59,304 nucleotides of DNA from Syntrophomonadaceae bacterium (GCA_012728655.1 JAAYEQ010000001.1:1-59304), one strand, 5' to 3'. Shown: positions 15,123 to 23,972, numbered from the stretch's first letter. Notes: a model not told the origin generated them from the sequence alone. Numbers and translations: made by a program.

Positions 15123-17372
15123 TTATTTGGCAATCCCCAAATACCCAAAGTCCTCTTTAGTTAAAATCTTGCCATATTTTTTAAAATTTAGCTTTACCGC
15201 CTCTACAATGTGACGATTGGCAATCCCGGTATGCTCTGACGCAGCCAGGTAGGCTGCATTTATCAGAATCTCCTTAATGTTGCTGCCCGAAAGCTCAAAT
15301 TTCTCGGCAAAGAATTCAAAGTCAATTTCCTCTTCCAGAACTGCCGTCTCGGGCAAAATCGTTTTCCACAGTTTGAGCCTCACCTCAGGGGTGGGAAATA
15401 CGAAATGTATCATGAACTTGATACGCCGCTTAAACGCGTCATCAATGTTGTTTACATAGTTCGTGGCCAGGATGGAAATTCCCTCGTATTCCTCAATTTT
15501 CTGCAGCAGATGTGCAGTATCTGCGTTCGCATATCGATCATGTGAGTCCTTAACTTCCGATCTCTTGGCGAAGAGAGCATCGGCCTCGTCAAAAAACAGC
15601 AAAGCGTTTATGTTTTTGGCTCGCCTAAAGAGATCCGATATGTTCTTTTCCGTCTCGCCTATGTACTTGCTCACCAGTTGGGACAGGTCTATGCGATAAA
15701 GATCCAGTCCCAGTTCGTTGGCCATCACCTGCACTGCCATAGTCTTGCCCGTACCCGGGGAGCCGTAGAACAACGCGCAGAGTCCCCTGCCGTAAGGAGT
15801 TTTTTTATGAAAGCCCCACTCTTCACCCACCACGCTGCGGTATTTAATCTGATTGCATATCATCTGCATCTCACGTTTCTGTTCCTCGTCAATGACCAGA
15901 TCATCCCACGTGAAAACTGCGTTGATAAGGGTTGCGTATTTGCCCAGTTGATTCACGGAGTGCTGTTTTACACCCTGTAAAATGTCACTGCGTTCAATAA
16001 CGCTGCGACCATTGCATAGAGCCAGATCGCCGGCGGTCTCGAGAACATCTTTTATGGCTTTCGGGGTCAGTATATATTGATTGGCGCAAAGTACGGTGTC
16101 AACGTCTTCGGCAAGATTAAATACCCGAGAGTAGACATCCCACAACACTATACGCTCTTTAACGGTCAGCATTGGCAGCTCCATGCACATCAGGCGAATA
16201 TTATGGGCGGTAAGCTCATCCTCCTTAACCCGGGACAGCCAGACGGCAAACCAGAATTCCTTGGCTATGTATTCGATAGTCGTGACAAGCCGCATATCAC
16301 GCGTCCGGCCTTTGTCCGGCTCATCATAATAATCGTCATCTTGATCCATGTTTATAAAACACGGAATGGAGCCGGTCAACATATACTCGAGATAAACCTT
16401 GTCCAACAGGCGTGGAATAGCGTGGTGCGGCTGGAGTTTTAATTTGGAAAAGTCAACAAAAATCAGATTAAAACCCAGAGCCTGAGCCACGTGCTTGAGC
16501 ATATGCTTTTTGCCGATCCCTTTTTCACCATAAATGTTAAGAACATTGCCCAGCCGGTCAGCGTTGTGGAGAATGTTTTCGATATAGGTTTTTATCTGCT
16601 GATACTGCTCATGGCGAATATATATACCGTCCAGCCTCTCGGTCCGGTCAAAAATGGCAGCGATCTCGGCGAGCTCATGATCGATCCTGTTGACGCCGAA
16701 TATAAAGCTGCTGACCCTGCGGCTGAGAATGATCTTGTCCGCGAGGCCGGGCTCACCCGGGCTTCCTGTTCCGCCCTCCGCCAGGAATCTTAAAAAGTTT
16801 CCCTCACCCTTAATAGTACGGCCAATATGGTAATCCTCGATATCAAAAAACAATTTATACAGGGAAATAGCCAGCCCCTTCGTGGGCTGCCGTTCCTTCA
16901 CGTTATTGTGGAGAAAAGCATATATGGACTCGTATTTTCTGTCAGCCGCAGGACCCAGGGACAGGAGCAGCAGAAACCGTTCGAAATCATTGAGGCGAAA
17001 CTTCTTGCATAGGATTTCAACCCGGGGAACAAAACCTGCTGCAGAAGAAGCTGCAAGCCTCTGCTGCAAATGTTGCTGCGCCATCTCCACCTGTCTTTTA
17101 ATGGCCGGAGAAACTCCTTTTGAGCGTTCGTCCAGTCGATAGGATAGAAGGCAGTCAACGATCTCAGCCGGTGAAATGGAAAGTCCTCGCAGGTGAGCGT
17201 CCGCAACGTTCAGCGGGGCATTGCTCTCATTCATCCCTTTGTAAGCGCAGGCCACATTTAAAATAATATCCAAGAAAGCCAGCAGATCTGTTAAATACTC
17301 GCGGTCATTGCTGTAAGGCAAACGGCTGCACTTAATGTCAAAATAGCTAGAATACAGCTCCTCCACCAGCAT
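15123..17372 (-). CDS. Two-domain AAA+ ATPase, eCIS/CDC48-like
   Basis: A 749-residue protein with a helical N-terminal part (1-250), a first AAA module with a modified Walker A GEKGIGKK (about 282-289) and a canonical second AAA module: Walker A GSPGTGKT (about 537-544), Walker B LLFFDEADALF, sensor 1 ILATNYVNNID and an arginine pair (DDAFKRRIKF). The first module's B motif reads CFINMDQDDD, so it is probably a nucleotide-binding but weak ATPase. This layout is that of the AAA+ proteins found in extracellular contractile injection system (eCIS) clusters. GGGGGATAATT precedes the ATG. It leads a minus-strand operon with a chaperone-like and a hydrophobic low-complexity protein; no sheath, tube or baseplate gene is in the window. 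Confidence 0.85.
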   Translation of the reverse strand: MLVEELYSSYFDIKCSRLPYSNDREYLTDLLAFLDIILNVACAYKGMNESNAPLNVADAHLRGLSISPAEIVDCLLSYRLDERSKGVSPAIKRQVEMAQQHLQQRLAASSAAGFVPRVEILCKKFRLNDFERFLLLLSLGPAADRKYESIYAFLHNNVKERQPTKGLAISLYKLFFDIEDYHIGRTIKGEGNFLRFLAEGGTGSPGEPGLADKIILSRRVSSFIFGVNRIDHELAEIAAIFDRTERLDGIYIRHEQYQQIKTYIENILHNADRLGNVLNIYGEKGIGKKHMLKHVAQALGFNLIFVDFSKLKLQPHHAIPRLLDKVYLEYMLTGSIPCFINMDQDDDYYDEPDKGRTRDMRLVTTIEYIAKEFWFAVWLSRVKEDELTAHNIRLMCMELPMLTVKERIVLWDVYSRVFNLAEDVDTVLCANQYILTPKAIKDVLETAGDLALCNGRSVIERSDILQGVKQHSVNQLGKYATLINAVFTWDDLVIDEEQKREMQMICNQIKYRSVVGEEWGFHKKTPYGRGLCALFYGSPGTGKTMAVQVMANELGLDLYRIDLSQLVSKYIGETEKNISDLFRRAKNINALLFFDEADALFAKRSEVKDSHDRYANADTAHLLQKIEEYEGISILATNYVNNIDDAFKRRIKFMIHFVFPTPEVRLKLWKTILPETAVLEEEIDFEFFAEKFELSGSNIKEILINAAYLAASEHTGIANRHIVEAVKLNFKKYGKILTKEDFGYLGIAK

Positions 17373-17696
17373 AATTATCCCCCAAAGCCAAATGTATACA
17401 AGAATACGACTTTATTTTACATCCGTTTTATAAACATTTTTCTAACACAAACATCCTTTGTCCTTTTGGCTTCAGGAAATTTTGGGCAGGGTTTACCAAT
17501 TGCCTACAGGTGTGGGGGGACCTCATTGATTCCCCTTATTCGACAGGTTGAATTAGTGCGGTTGTTCACCGATACCCACCGGCACTAACTCCCGCACCGC
17601 AAACGGTTTCCCCAATGCAACGGCCGGAGTAAGTGGCCGGTGTTGATTGTACCGTTGCCATGATACGCGACGGAGCGGCAAGGCAATGCAAGAGGT
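17373..17696. other. Upstream region of the AAA+ operon
   Basis: No gene seen. The AT-rich part next to the AAA+ gene (17390-17460) should carry its promoter, but no -35/-10 pair convinces me. The rest has GC-rich half-repeats around CCGGCC (17621-17640) related to the terminator stem just downstream of them. Confidence 0.4.
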
Positions 17697-17730
17697 AAAG
17701 GCCGGTGCGTAAGGTTGCACACCGGCCTTT
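17697..17730 (-). terminator. Terminator hairpin of the phosphodiester glycosidase gene
   Basis: AAAGGCCGGTG (17697-17707) pairs perfectly with CACCGGCCTTT (17720-17730) over a 12-base loop. It lies 20 bases past the minus-strand gene ending at 17750. The T tract is weak (TTT in the stem end, then ACCTCTT). Confidence 0.65.
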
Positions 17731-17749
17731 CCGTGACGCAGTTATGCTG

Positions 17750-19186
17750 TTACTTGGTGCTGATCGTCACCATCTCCTTGGCGGGGTCCCACCCGACATC
17801 AAAACCCAGGGCGGTGCTGACAAACCGCAGCGGTACCAGGGTGCGGCCTTCAACGATGATCGGCTTTACATCGAGCTTGACCTGCTGACCGTTAACCGCG
17901 GCCAGGTTGGTATCCGGTGACATCTCCACGGTGACCGCGCCTTTATAAGCGGTTATGGTCCGGGTCTCGGGGTCCCAGTTCACCTCAGCTCCCAGTTTTT
18001 CAAAGAGAGCACGCATTGGGACCAGCACCCGGCCGTTCTGATTGACGGGTGGTACTTCAAAATACTGGCGTTCGCCGTCTATGTAGACCGGGATCTGTGA
18101 GATTATGAGAATCGCATTGGCCACCCGGCGTTCGCTGCCGCCCGACGGGTTGTTTACCACTTTACCGCCGGCATACAGGGTGGTGGAACCGCCTCCATCC
18201 AAGGCCATAGCATCACGAGCCCCCAGTTCTTTCATCAGGGCGGCCAGCTCCTCGAACCTCATACCCGCACTGCCCCCGGCATTGCGGCCATCCACGGTCA
18301 CCAGCAGCAGTTTGTTGTCGGACGTTATCCCAACAGCGGAGCGGGGCTGAGGACTGCCGATTCCGGGCTGCAGAAAGGTCAGATCCGGTTTCAGCACCTG
18401 GCCGTTGCGCACCAGAAGGGGACCACAGCCCAGCATGGCCTTGACATCTTCATAACCGGGAGGGTAGTAGGTGTTTACGGAAACCTCATCCCCGACTTTC
18501 AGTCTCGACAGGTTGCCGGTGGTACCCTGGAACGACAGCACGTAACCATCGCTGGGTATGGGTGCATTGCCGTGGTACACCTCCTCGATGTAGTACCTGC
18601 CCTGTACGGGGCGGACGGTGTATTCCAGCGATGATTTGGAGGTACCGGTCTCGGTCCCGTAATCGGGGGTGTACAATATCAAGCCGATTCCGGTTTCATG
18701 GTTTATGGCTTCCACGTCGTACTGTAAAAAATTCCTGGCAACCGTCACCACGGTGGCGGGGTGAAACGTGTCAATAAAGGCTTTTCCATTGTCGAACAAG
18801 CCGAAGACTGCGGGATCCCTCATGCCCTTGCTGATGATCCTGCCCTCCAACATAAAAGTGTCGGTAGGAATCGCGCGCTTCGAGGTCGAGAAGAATCCGC
18901 CGTTTATTCCCGCCAGGGCATAGTGTTCCCGGGCCATACTGCTGACGGTCTGGGTTTTGCCTAGTTGGTTCTCTGCCATTACCAGACGCGCCTCCACCCG
19001 GTTATCGTTGAGATCTGCAATGATGGCATTGATCACCACCGGGCGTCCCTGGCTGTTCTCACGGGTCATAGTAAGATGGGTAACGCCACGGTCGAGCTTG
19101 ACTGATTGAGCCAGGCACGGAACGGGAAATGCCAGCAGAAAAAGCAGCAGAATAAGGGTCAGTTTGCGAATGGGTGAAAAAGACAT
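17750..19186 (-). CDS. Secreted phosphodiester glycosidase (NAGPA/DUF2233) with stalk domain
   Basis: A 478-residue exported protein. Residues 1-25 are a signal peptide (LTLILLLFLLAFPVPCLA). Residues about 50-340 form the NAGPA-type phosphodiester glycosidase domain: YALAGINGGFFSTSKRAIP, MLGCGPLLVRNGQ, PRSAVGITSDNKLLLVTVDG and AMALDGGGSTTLYAGGKVVN, which hold the conserved N-G-F and D-G-G-G-S residues. The family cuts N-acetylglucosamine-1-phosphodiester or similar sugar-phosphate links, in bacteria probably in the wall. Residues about 350-478 are a copper-amine-oxidase-like stalk domain (NGRVLVPMRALFEKLGAEVNW, VEGRTLVPLRFVSTALGFDV), common on secreted proteins of Clostridia. Start is ATG 19186, with GGAGG 5-6 bases upstream. 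Single-gene unit. Confidence 0.92.
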   Translation of the reverse strand: MSFSPIRKLTLILLLFLLAFPVPCLAQSVKLDRGVTHLTMTRENSQGRPVVINAIIADLNDNRVEARLVMAENQLGKTQTVSSMAREHYALAGINGGFFSTSKRAIPTDTFMLEGRIISKGMRDPAVFGLFDNGKAFIDTFHPATVVTVARNFLQYDVEAINHETGIGLILYTPDYGTETGTSKSSLEYTVRPVQGRYYIEEVYHGNAPIPSDGYVLSFQGTTGNLSRLKVGDEVSVNTYYPPGYEDVKAMLGCGPLLVRNGQVLKPDLTFLQPGIGSPQPRSAVGITSDNKLLLVTVDGRNAGGSAGMRFEELAALMKELGARDAMALDGGGSTTLYAGGKVVNNPSGGSERRVANAILIISQIPVYIDGERQYFEVPPVNQNGRVLVPMRALFEKLGAEVNWDPETRTITAYKGAVTVEMSPDTNLAAVNGQQVKLDVKPIIVEGRTLVPLRFVSTALGFDVGWDPAKEMVTISTK

Positions 19187-19657
19187 GACAACCTCCATAA
19201 TATGTATTCACCAATAAAAATAACGAAGCAGATGGGATTACCATTACCATACCATAAACCATCCAACCTCCATAAATAGCCAATATGCCCAGGAGTCACC
19301 CACAGGTACGCTTACCGCTTCCCATGGTTGGCTAACAATTTCTTTCTCAATGGAAACCGTTCGTGTCAATTATTGGCGCCAAGCAACATAGTAGTTGGAC
19401 GGAGGCACTTAACCATCGGCATTGCAATGTCAAAAAAGCACGTGCTAACGTGTCTTACCATAGTTTACGTCATTCTTGTCCCCTACCTTGCAGATTGGAG
19501 ATTGTCACCGGAAATTAGCCTTAAAATGTATAAAGAGACCATCCCTTTATGCCAAGGCGCTGTTTTGGGGTAATAGAATCTTTTTATGTATACGTTTTCT
19601 ATTAGGGATTTTCGCTTTTGACATCAGTTAACCAGGCATACATGCACAGCGGCGGAT
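19187..19657. other. Divergent intergenic region, no gene seen
   Basis: This stretch separates the glycosidase gene (minus) from the amino-acid transporter (plus). Short frames here lack ribosome sites and family likeness. I see no strong structure before 19650. Confidence 0.45.
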
Positions 19658-19687
19658 TTGCGCCGTTTTAACGGCAAGTGCTATATT
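19658..19687 (+). promoter_or_regulatory. Candidate sigma-A promoter of the amino-acid ABC transporter
   Basis: TTGCGC (19658-19663) and TATATT (19682-19687) with an 18-base spacer, about 185 bases before the binding-protein start. The -35 box matches only four of six bases, so this is tentative. Confidence 0.35.
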
Positions 19688-19750
19688 ATAAACATGTTCC
19701 AAATGCCTTTTTTGGGAATTGGATGGCAATTGGATTTTGGCGAGCGGACC

Positions 19751-19836
19751 TTGGTTAAATAACCAAACAGGAGGTGGGGCAGTCCATACGGCAATAAGTG
19801 TGTGGCCAGAATCAGGCACACCACAATAGTCCGTAT
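19751..19836 (+). promoter_or_regulatory. Structured leader before the amino-acid binding protein gene
   Basis: TTGGTTA (19751-19757) and TAACCAA (19760-19766) are perfect inverted repeats. Downstream, ATACGG (19786-19791) pairs with CCGTAT (19831-19836) around an inner stem (GTG-TGTG 19798-19804 with CACA-C-CAC 19817-19824). The leader lies just before the solute-binding gene. It does not match a riboswitch I know; it may be a plain operator plus hairpin. Confidence 0.35.
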
Positions 19837-19872
19837 CGGAAAAGTTTTAAAGCTTGAAAGGGGGACAACCGC

Positions 19873-20758
19873 TTGTATAAAAGAAAAAGTATTATCCTGT
19901 CATTATTGCTTATCCTAGGAACAACCCTGATCCTTTCCGGTTGTGGCACGCAACCGGCCACAAATATCGGTTCAACTCTGGAAAAGATCCGGGAGCAGGG
20001 TTATGTCACTGTAGGTTTCGCTAACGAAAAACCATATGCTTACGCCACCGAAACTGGTCAACTTACCGGCCTAAATGTAGAAATTGCCCGTGAGGTTCTA
20101 AAGGCTCTTGGTATTGAGGAGATGCAAGGGGTTCTAACCGAATTTGGATCACTAATACCGGGACTTAAAGCTAAACGTTTCGATATGATAACCGCCGGAA
20201 TGTACCTGACTCCGGACCGCGCCAAGGAGGTCGCTTTTGCAAACCCCGAATACACTATCGGGGGGGGGCTTGGCAGTCAAAGCCGGCAATCCCCATAACT
20301 TAAAGAGTTACTTCGATATCGCTGCCAAACCCGAAGTCAAAATCGCGGTGATGTCTGGTGCGGCGGAATATGATCACCTTCTCCAGGTGGGGGTTTCCGA
20401 AGACCAGATAGTGTCCGTCCCCGACCAACCATCAGCCCTGGCCGCACTTCAAGCTGGCCGTGTCGATGCCATAACCATGACCAGCGCTGCTCTTCAGTCA
20501 TTGCTCACCACCATAAAAGATCCCAATATTGAAAGGGTTGAAGACTTTATCATTGCTGAAGTGAACGGCAAGCGTCAGCAGGCTTTCGGCTCAGCTGCAT
20601 TCCGCCATGAGGACAATGACTTCCGCGAGGCTTATAATCGTGAGCTGGAAAAACTTAAAAAATCCGGTCGACTGCTGGAGATCTTTGAACAATTCGGCTT
20701 TACCAAGCACGAATTGCCCGGTGACGTTACTGCTGAACAAGCTATAGAAATGTGGTAG
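19873..20758 (+). pseudogene. Polar amino-acid ABC transporter binding lipoprotein, frameshifted at a G9 run
   Basis: Two overlapping frames together give one periplasmic-binding-protein-family (SBP_bac_3) lipoprotein of about 295 residues. The first frame starts at TTG 19873 (AAAGGGGG upstream) with a lipobox LILSGC (Cys about residue 25), then GYVTVGFANEKPYAYATETGQLTGLNVEIA and FDMITAGMYLTPDRAKEVAFANPEYTI. At a run of nine G (20260-20268) the reading shifts: the rest (GLAVKAGNPHNLKSYFDIA to the end at 20758) is in another frame. With eight G the protein would be whole. The protein should catch a polar amino acid outside the membrane for the two permeases and ATPase downstream. Either slipped-strand phase variation, a fixed mutation, or a sequencing error in the homopolymer. 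Confidence 0.9.
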
Positions 20759-20859
20759 TCCGGCAGTAAGCGCCCCAGCCACTTCCGCTCGCCAAAACAC
20801 CTCATGGATTTGTGGAATTATTATTTCAAACACGTTGACCCCAGATTAATCCGAGAGGA

Positions 20860-21516
20860 GTGATACTTATCCCTGCACCTTTTGATCTGGTTCCATACCT
20901 CCTACAGGGTGTGGGCGTAACAGTACAGCTCTTGATAGCGTCGTCGGCGCTGGCGTTAATCATGTCGTTTCTCATAGGCTATGGACGTCTATCCCGGTAC
21001 CGTATAATTTCACTGCCGGCTACCGTTTACCTCGAATTCTTCAGAGGGACCTCACTACTGGTTCAGCTTTTTTGGGCATACTTCGTGCTGCCGTTTTTCG
21101 GTATAACTTTATCGGCTATGACTACGGGTATCATTGTGATTGGGCTTAACTACGGCGCTTATGGATCGGAGATCGTACGCAGTTCAATACTGAGCATTCC
21201 CAAGGCCCAAATTGAGGCGGGGATTGCCTTAAACATGACCCGTTTTCAAATAAGCTACCGGGTAATACTGCCTCAGGCCCTGGTTATCATGCTTCCGTCA
21301 TTTGGCAACCTGGCGATTGAGCTGCTCAAAGGGACCGCTCTCGTCTCATTGATTACTCTCAACGACCTTATGTTCCAGGGCACCGTACTGCGGAATACTA
21401 CGCTGAGAACTGCGGAAGTGTTTAGTATGGTTCTGATGTTGTACTTTATATTGGCTTATCCCATTATCCTCGGGGTCCGAAAACTTGAGAACAGATTGTC
21501 GGTTTGGAGGGCTTAG
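20860..21516 (+). CDS. Polar amino-acid ABC transporter permease 1
   Basis: A 218-residue HisM/GlnP-type permease with about five helices. The ATPase-contact EAA loop is seen as IPKAQIEAGIALNMTRFQISYRVILPQAL (split by a few residues; E-A-G at about 111-114). The LEFFRGTSLLVQLFW segment near residue 58 is typical of the polar amino-acid subfamily. The marked GTG start at 20860 lies directly on the AGAGGAG ribosome site, so the real initiation codon may be slightly downstream. It sits about 100 bases after the binding protein and overlaps nothing; permease 2 follows with 2 bases between. Confidence 0.9.
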   Translation: MILIPAPFDLVPYLLQGVGVTVQLLIASSALALIMSFLIGYGRLSRYRIISLPATVYLEFFRGTSLLVQLFWAYFVLPFFGITLSAMTTGIIVIGLNYGAYGSEIVRSSILSIPKAQIEAGIALNMTRFQISYRVILPQALVIMLPSFGNLAIELLKGTALVSLITLNDLMFQGTVLRNTTLRTAEVFSMVLMLYFILAYPIILGVRKLENRLSVWRA

Positions 21517-21518
21517 AT

Positions 21519-22166
21519 ATGTGGGACTGGTCTTATACTCTATTTGTACTACCGGACATACTAAAAGCGTTAAAAATAACAATTCTGGCAACCTTTTTAG
21601 GTTTTGCCATGGCTAGCATACCGGGACTCATCCTGGCAATATGCCGTCGTTCACAATACAAACCTTTGAGTATGGCAGTGGGTGCTTTCGTGGAGTTTAT
21701 CAGAACTACTCCGCTGCTGGCCCAATTGTACTTTATTTTTTATGTATTCCCCCAGTTTGGTCTGGCCCTGTCGCCGCTGGCAGCCGGGGTTATTGGTCTG
21801 GGTCTGCACTATAGCACCTACCTGTCTGAAGTCTACCGGGCAGGAATTGATTCCATTCCACAGGCCCAGTGGGAGGCAGCCACAGCTTTAAGTTTTTCAA
21901 CGAGGCATATCTGGTTGAAGATTATCCTGCCCCAGGCGATTCCGCCTATACTGCCGGTAATGGGGAACTACCTAATCGGTATGTTTAAGGATACTCCGCT
22001 TCTTTCGGCCATTACCCTGGTTGAAATCCTCCAGGTAGCCAAGCTGCAGGGCTCACAATACTTCAGATACCTTGAACCCATAACCATTGTGGGTTTGCTG
22101 TTCCTTATCCTATCCTATGTTTCTTCACTGGGGATTAAACGATTGGAGGCCAGGGTCAATCATTAG
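21519..22166 (+). CDS. Polar amino-acid ABC transporter permease 2
   Basis: A 215-residue paralogue of the preceding permease, with EFIRTTPLLAQLYFIFYVFP in place of the matching FFRGT segment and the EAA loop IPQAQWEAATALSFSTRHIW. The two would form a heterodimeric membrane channel. ATG 21519 is chosen because TTGGAGG lies 8 bases upstream; a TTG 15 bases earlier lies inside permease 1. Translational coupling to permease 1 is likely. The ATPase gene is not directly adjacent but separated by a riboswitch region. Confidence 0.9.
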   Translation: MWDWSYTLFVLPDILKALKITILATFLGFAMASIPGLILAICRRSQYKPLSMAVGAFVEFIRTTPLLAQLYFIFYVFPQFGLALSPLAAGVIGLGLHYSTYLSEVYRAGIDSIPQAQWEAATALSFSTRHIWLKIILPQAIPPILPVMGNYLIGMFKDTPLLSAITLVEILQVAKLQGSQYFRYLEPITIVGLLFLILSYVSSLGIKRLEARVNH

Positions 22167-22313
22167 TTTGTTAAATTTGTTATTTTTAGTGATTTTACAC
22201 CTAGAGGTGCTCATTACCTCTAATCATAAAAGACACTTTACCAGGGCTTCTCTCCGTATTTGACTGAAGCCGGCGTTAAATCTATAATAGCTGCAACAAC
22301 CACATAGAGAACA

Positions 22314-22456
22314 CCATTCTCGTATGCTGAATTCCGGGGGCAGTACCCGGAAGCGGGGGAACCAATTTTTGGGGTGAATCCGGTACTTTGTACTGGTAGG
22401 GCTCCCTGGCCCAAATCCGTCAGCTAACCTCGTAAGCACGTAAAGGGGGAGAATGG
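22314..22456 (+). ncRNA. c-di-AMP riboswitch (ydaO-yuaA type)
   Basis: The conserved ydaO core is clear: GCTGAATTCCGG (22326-22337), GGGGGAACCAA, TTTTGGGGTGAATCCGG, GTAGGGCTCCC, then AAATCCGTCAGCTAACCTCG and TAAGC. The closing P1 helix is CCATTCTC (22314-22321) with GAGAATGG (22449-22456). In the known class, cyclic di-AMP binding favours termination or blocks translation of genes for ion and osmolyte transport and wall hydrolases. Here it precedes the ATPase of an amino-acid ABC transporter by 200 bases, pointing to control of osmolyte-like amino-acid uptake (inference). I do not see a textbook terminator in the 200-base gap. Confidence 0.88.
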
Positions 22457-22655
22457 GGCATGGACATCACTTCTTTTTGTGACATTCCTTATCTCGTCTT
22501 TATTATTCGCCCCTGCGTCTGATCCCCAATTTGAGTTATAGCCATTCCTGCAAAGGTAATGGATTGATCTTTGCGGGCAGATTCGGCGTTGGCCTTTGGA
22601 GTCATCCCCTGGCGGTTCCTATTATTCCATTCGTTTGAAGGGAGTGTCTTATATT

Positions 22656-23483
22656 ATGCCGTATATTGACCAACCAATAATCGAGTTCAAGAAAGTCAGC
22701 AAATCCTTTGGCGATCTCGAAGTCTTAAAAGAAATCGATCTTAAAATATACCCGGGAGAGATCGTGGCTGTAATTGGTCCCAGCGGTTCAGGCAAGACCA
22801 CCATGGCTCGGATGCTGATGACTTTGGAAAAACCCACTTCGGGAACGATCATGGTAGATAATGACTACCTATGGCACCGGGAGGTTAACGGAAAACTGGT
22901 TCCGGCTGACGAGAAACACCTGCGCAAGGTTCGCAGCAAGATAGGCATGGTATTTCAACAGTTCAATCTCTTCCCTCATATGAACATCCTGCGCAACGTA
23001 ACCGAGGCCCCAATTCATGTTCTGGGCTGGTCCAAGGAAGAAGCCCAGCAGAGGGCAATTGAGATTCTGAATAAGGTTGGTCTCGGGGATAAGCTTTATG
23101 AATACCCCATCAAACTGTCGGGCGGGCAACAACAGCGGGTGGCGATAGCCCGAGCAGTGGTTATGCGCCCCAAGGTCATGCTGTTCGACGAAGTAACCTC
23201 TGCATTGGACCCTGAACTGGTGGATGAGGTTCTTGAAGTCATTAAGGAATTAGCCTCCGAAGGGGAAATGACAATGCTGCTGGTCACTCACGAGATGGAC
23301 TTCGCCCGAGATGTAGCCGATCGCATCATCTTTATCAGTGACGGCCGGATTGTTGAACAAGGGCCGCCACAAAGAATATTCGAGAACCCACAAACCGCAA
23401 GGCTGCAGAGCTTTCTGGCTCGTTTCCGGAACAATTTCAGGAATTATCGAGGGTCTCAGGTGACGCAATCACTGGCTAATTAA
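22656..23483 (+). CDS. Polar amino-acid ABC transporter ATP-binding protein
   Basis: A 275-residue GlnQ/HisP-type ATPase: Walker A GPSGSGKTTMAR (about 39-50), Q-loop MVFQQFNLFPHM, signature LSGGQQQRVAIARA, Walker B KVMLFDEVTSALDPEL, H-loop LLVTHEM. It powers the two permeases upstream. Start ATG 22656 follows GAAGGGAG by about 11 bases and begins the native N-terminus (IIEFKKVSKSFGDLEV); a longer start at 22596 has no ribosome site. An unusual insertion (DYLWHREVNGKLVPADEKHLRK) after the Walker A helix is typical of some members of this subfamily. The gene lies behind a c-di-AMP riboswitch and ends 25 bases before a convergent UspA gene. Confidence 0.93.
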   Translation: MPYIDQPIIEFKKVSKSFGDLEVLKEIDLKIYPGEIVAVIGPSGSGKTTMARMLMTLEKPTSGTIMVDNDYLWHREVNGKLVPADEKHLRKVRSKIGMVFQQFNLFPHMNILRNVTEAPIHVLGWSKEEAQQRAIEILNKVGLGDKLYEYPIKLSGGQQQRVAIARAVVMRPKVMLFDEVTSALDPELVDEVLEVIKELASEGEMTMLLVTHEMDFARDVADRIIFISDGRIVEQGPPQRIFENPQTARLQSFLARFRNNFRNYRGSQVTQSLAN

Positions 23484-23507
23484 GAACACCGTTACTTTGA
23501 CCCCGGT

Positions 23508-23921
23508 TTATTTTACCACCAGTACCGGGCAGTGAGCCGCGGCCACCACTTTGCTGCTGATACTTCCCAGCAGCACTCGTTTAATGCGATTTAAACCCCG
23601 GTTGCCGATGACGATGAGATCATAGTCATCCTTCCGGGCAATGCGACAGATGATGTCAGCCGGCATGCCCGCTTCCAGCAGCATAGCGGCTGGTGTCTGG
23701 GGCGCCATTACCTTCCGGGCCTTCTCCAATACCTGTCTGGCAATAATGGTAGGATCATCGTAGATCTCGGGTGCATTTACGGTTACCACATCACTTGCCT
23801 GGACAACATACAGCAGGCTTACTTCTCGGGCCGAGCCCTCCTCCAGCAGCTTCCGCGCCGTCTCCACCGCCTTCATGGATGCCTCCGAACCGTCAACCGG
23901 TACCAATACCTTGTTAAACAC
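23508..23921 (-). CDS. Universal stress protein, UspA family
   Basis: A 138-residue single Usp domain, normal length. The ATP-binding signature G-2x-G-9x-G-S is seen in GNRGLNRIKRVLLGSIS near the C-terminus, with the start KVLVPVDGSEASMKAVETA and the end HCPVLVVK, so it is the ATP-binding subtype. Start GTG 23921 is preceded by AAGGGGGGG; a longer upstream start lacks a ribosome site. It follows the MATE gene by about 50 bases on the same strand and may be co-transcribed. Physiological role general stress; partner unknown. Confidence 0.9.
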   Translation of the reverse strand: MFNKVLVPVDGSEASMKAVETARKLLEEGSAREVSLLYVVQASDVVTVNAPEIYDDPTIIARQVLEKARKVMAPQTPAAMLLEAGMPADIICRIARKDDYDLIVIGNRGLNRIKRVLLGSISSKVVAAAHCPVLVVK

Positions 23922-23972
23922 AGGACCCCCCCTTTTTCTCCTTATCTGACTGCCAGGGTGCAATATCTCTAT

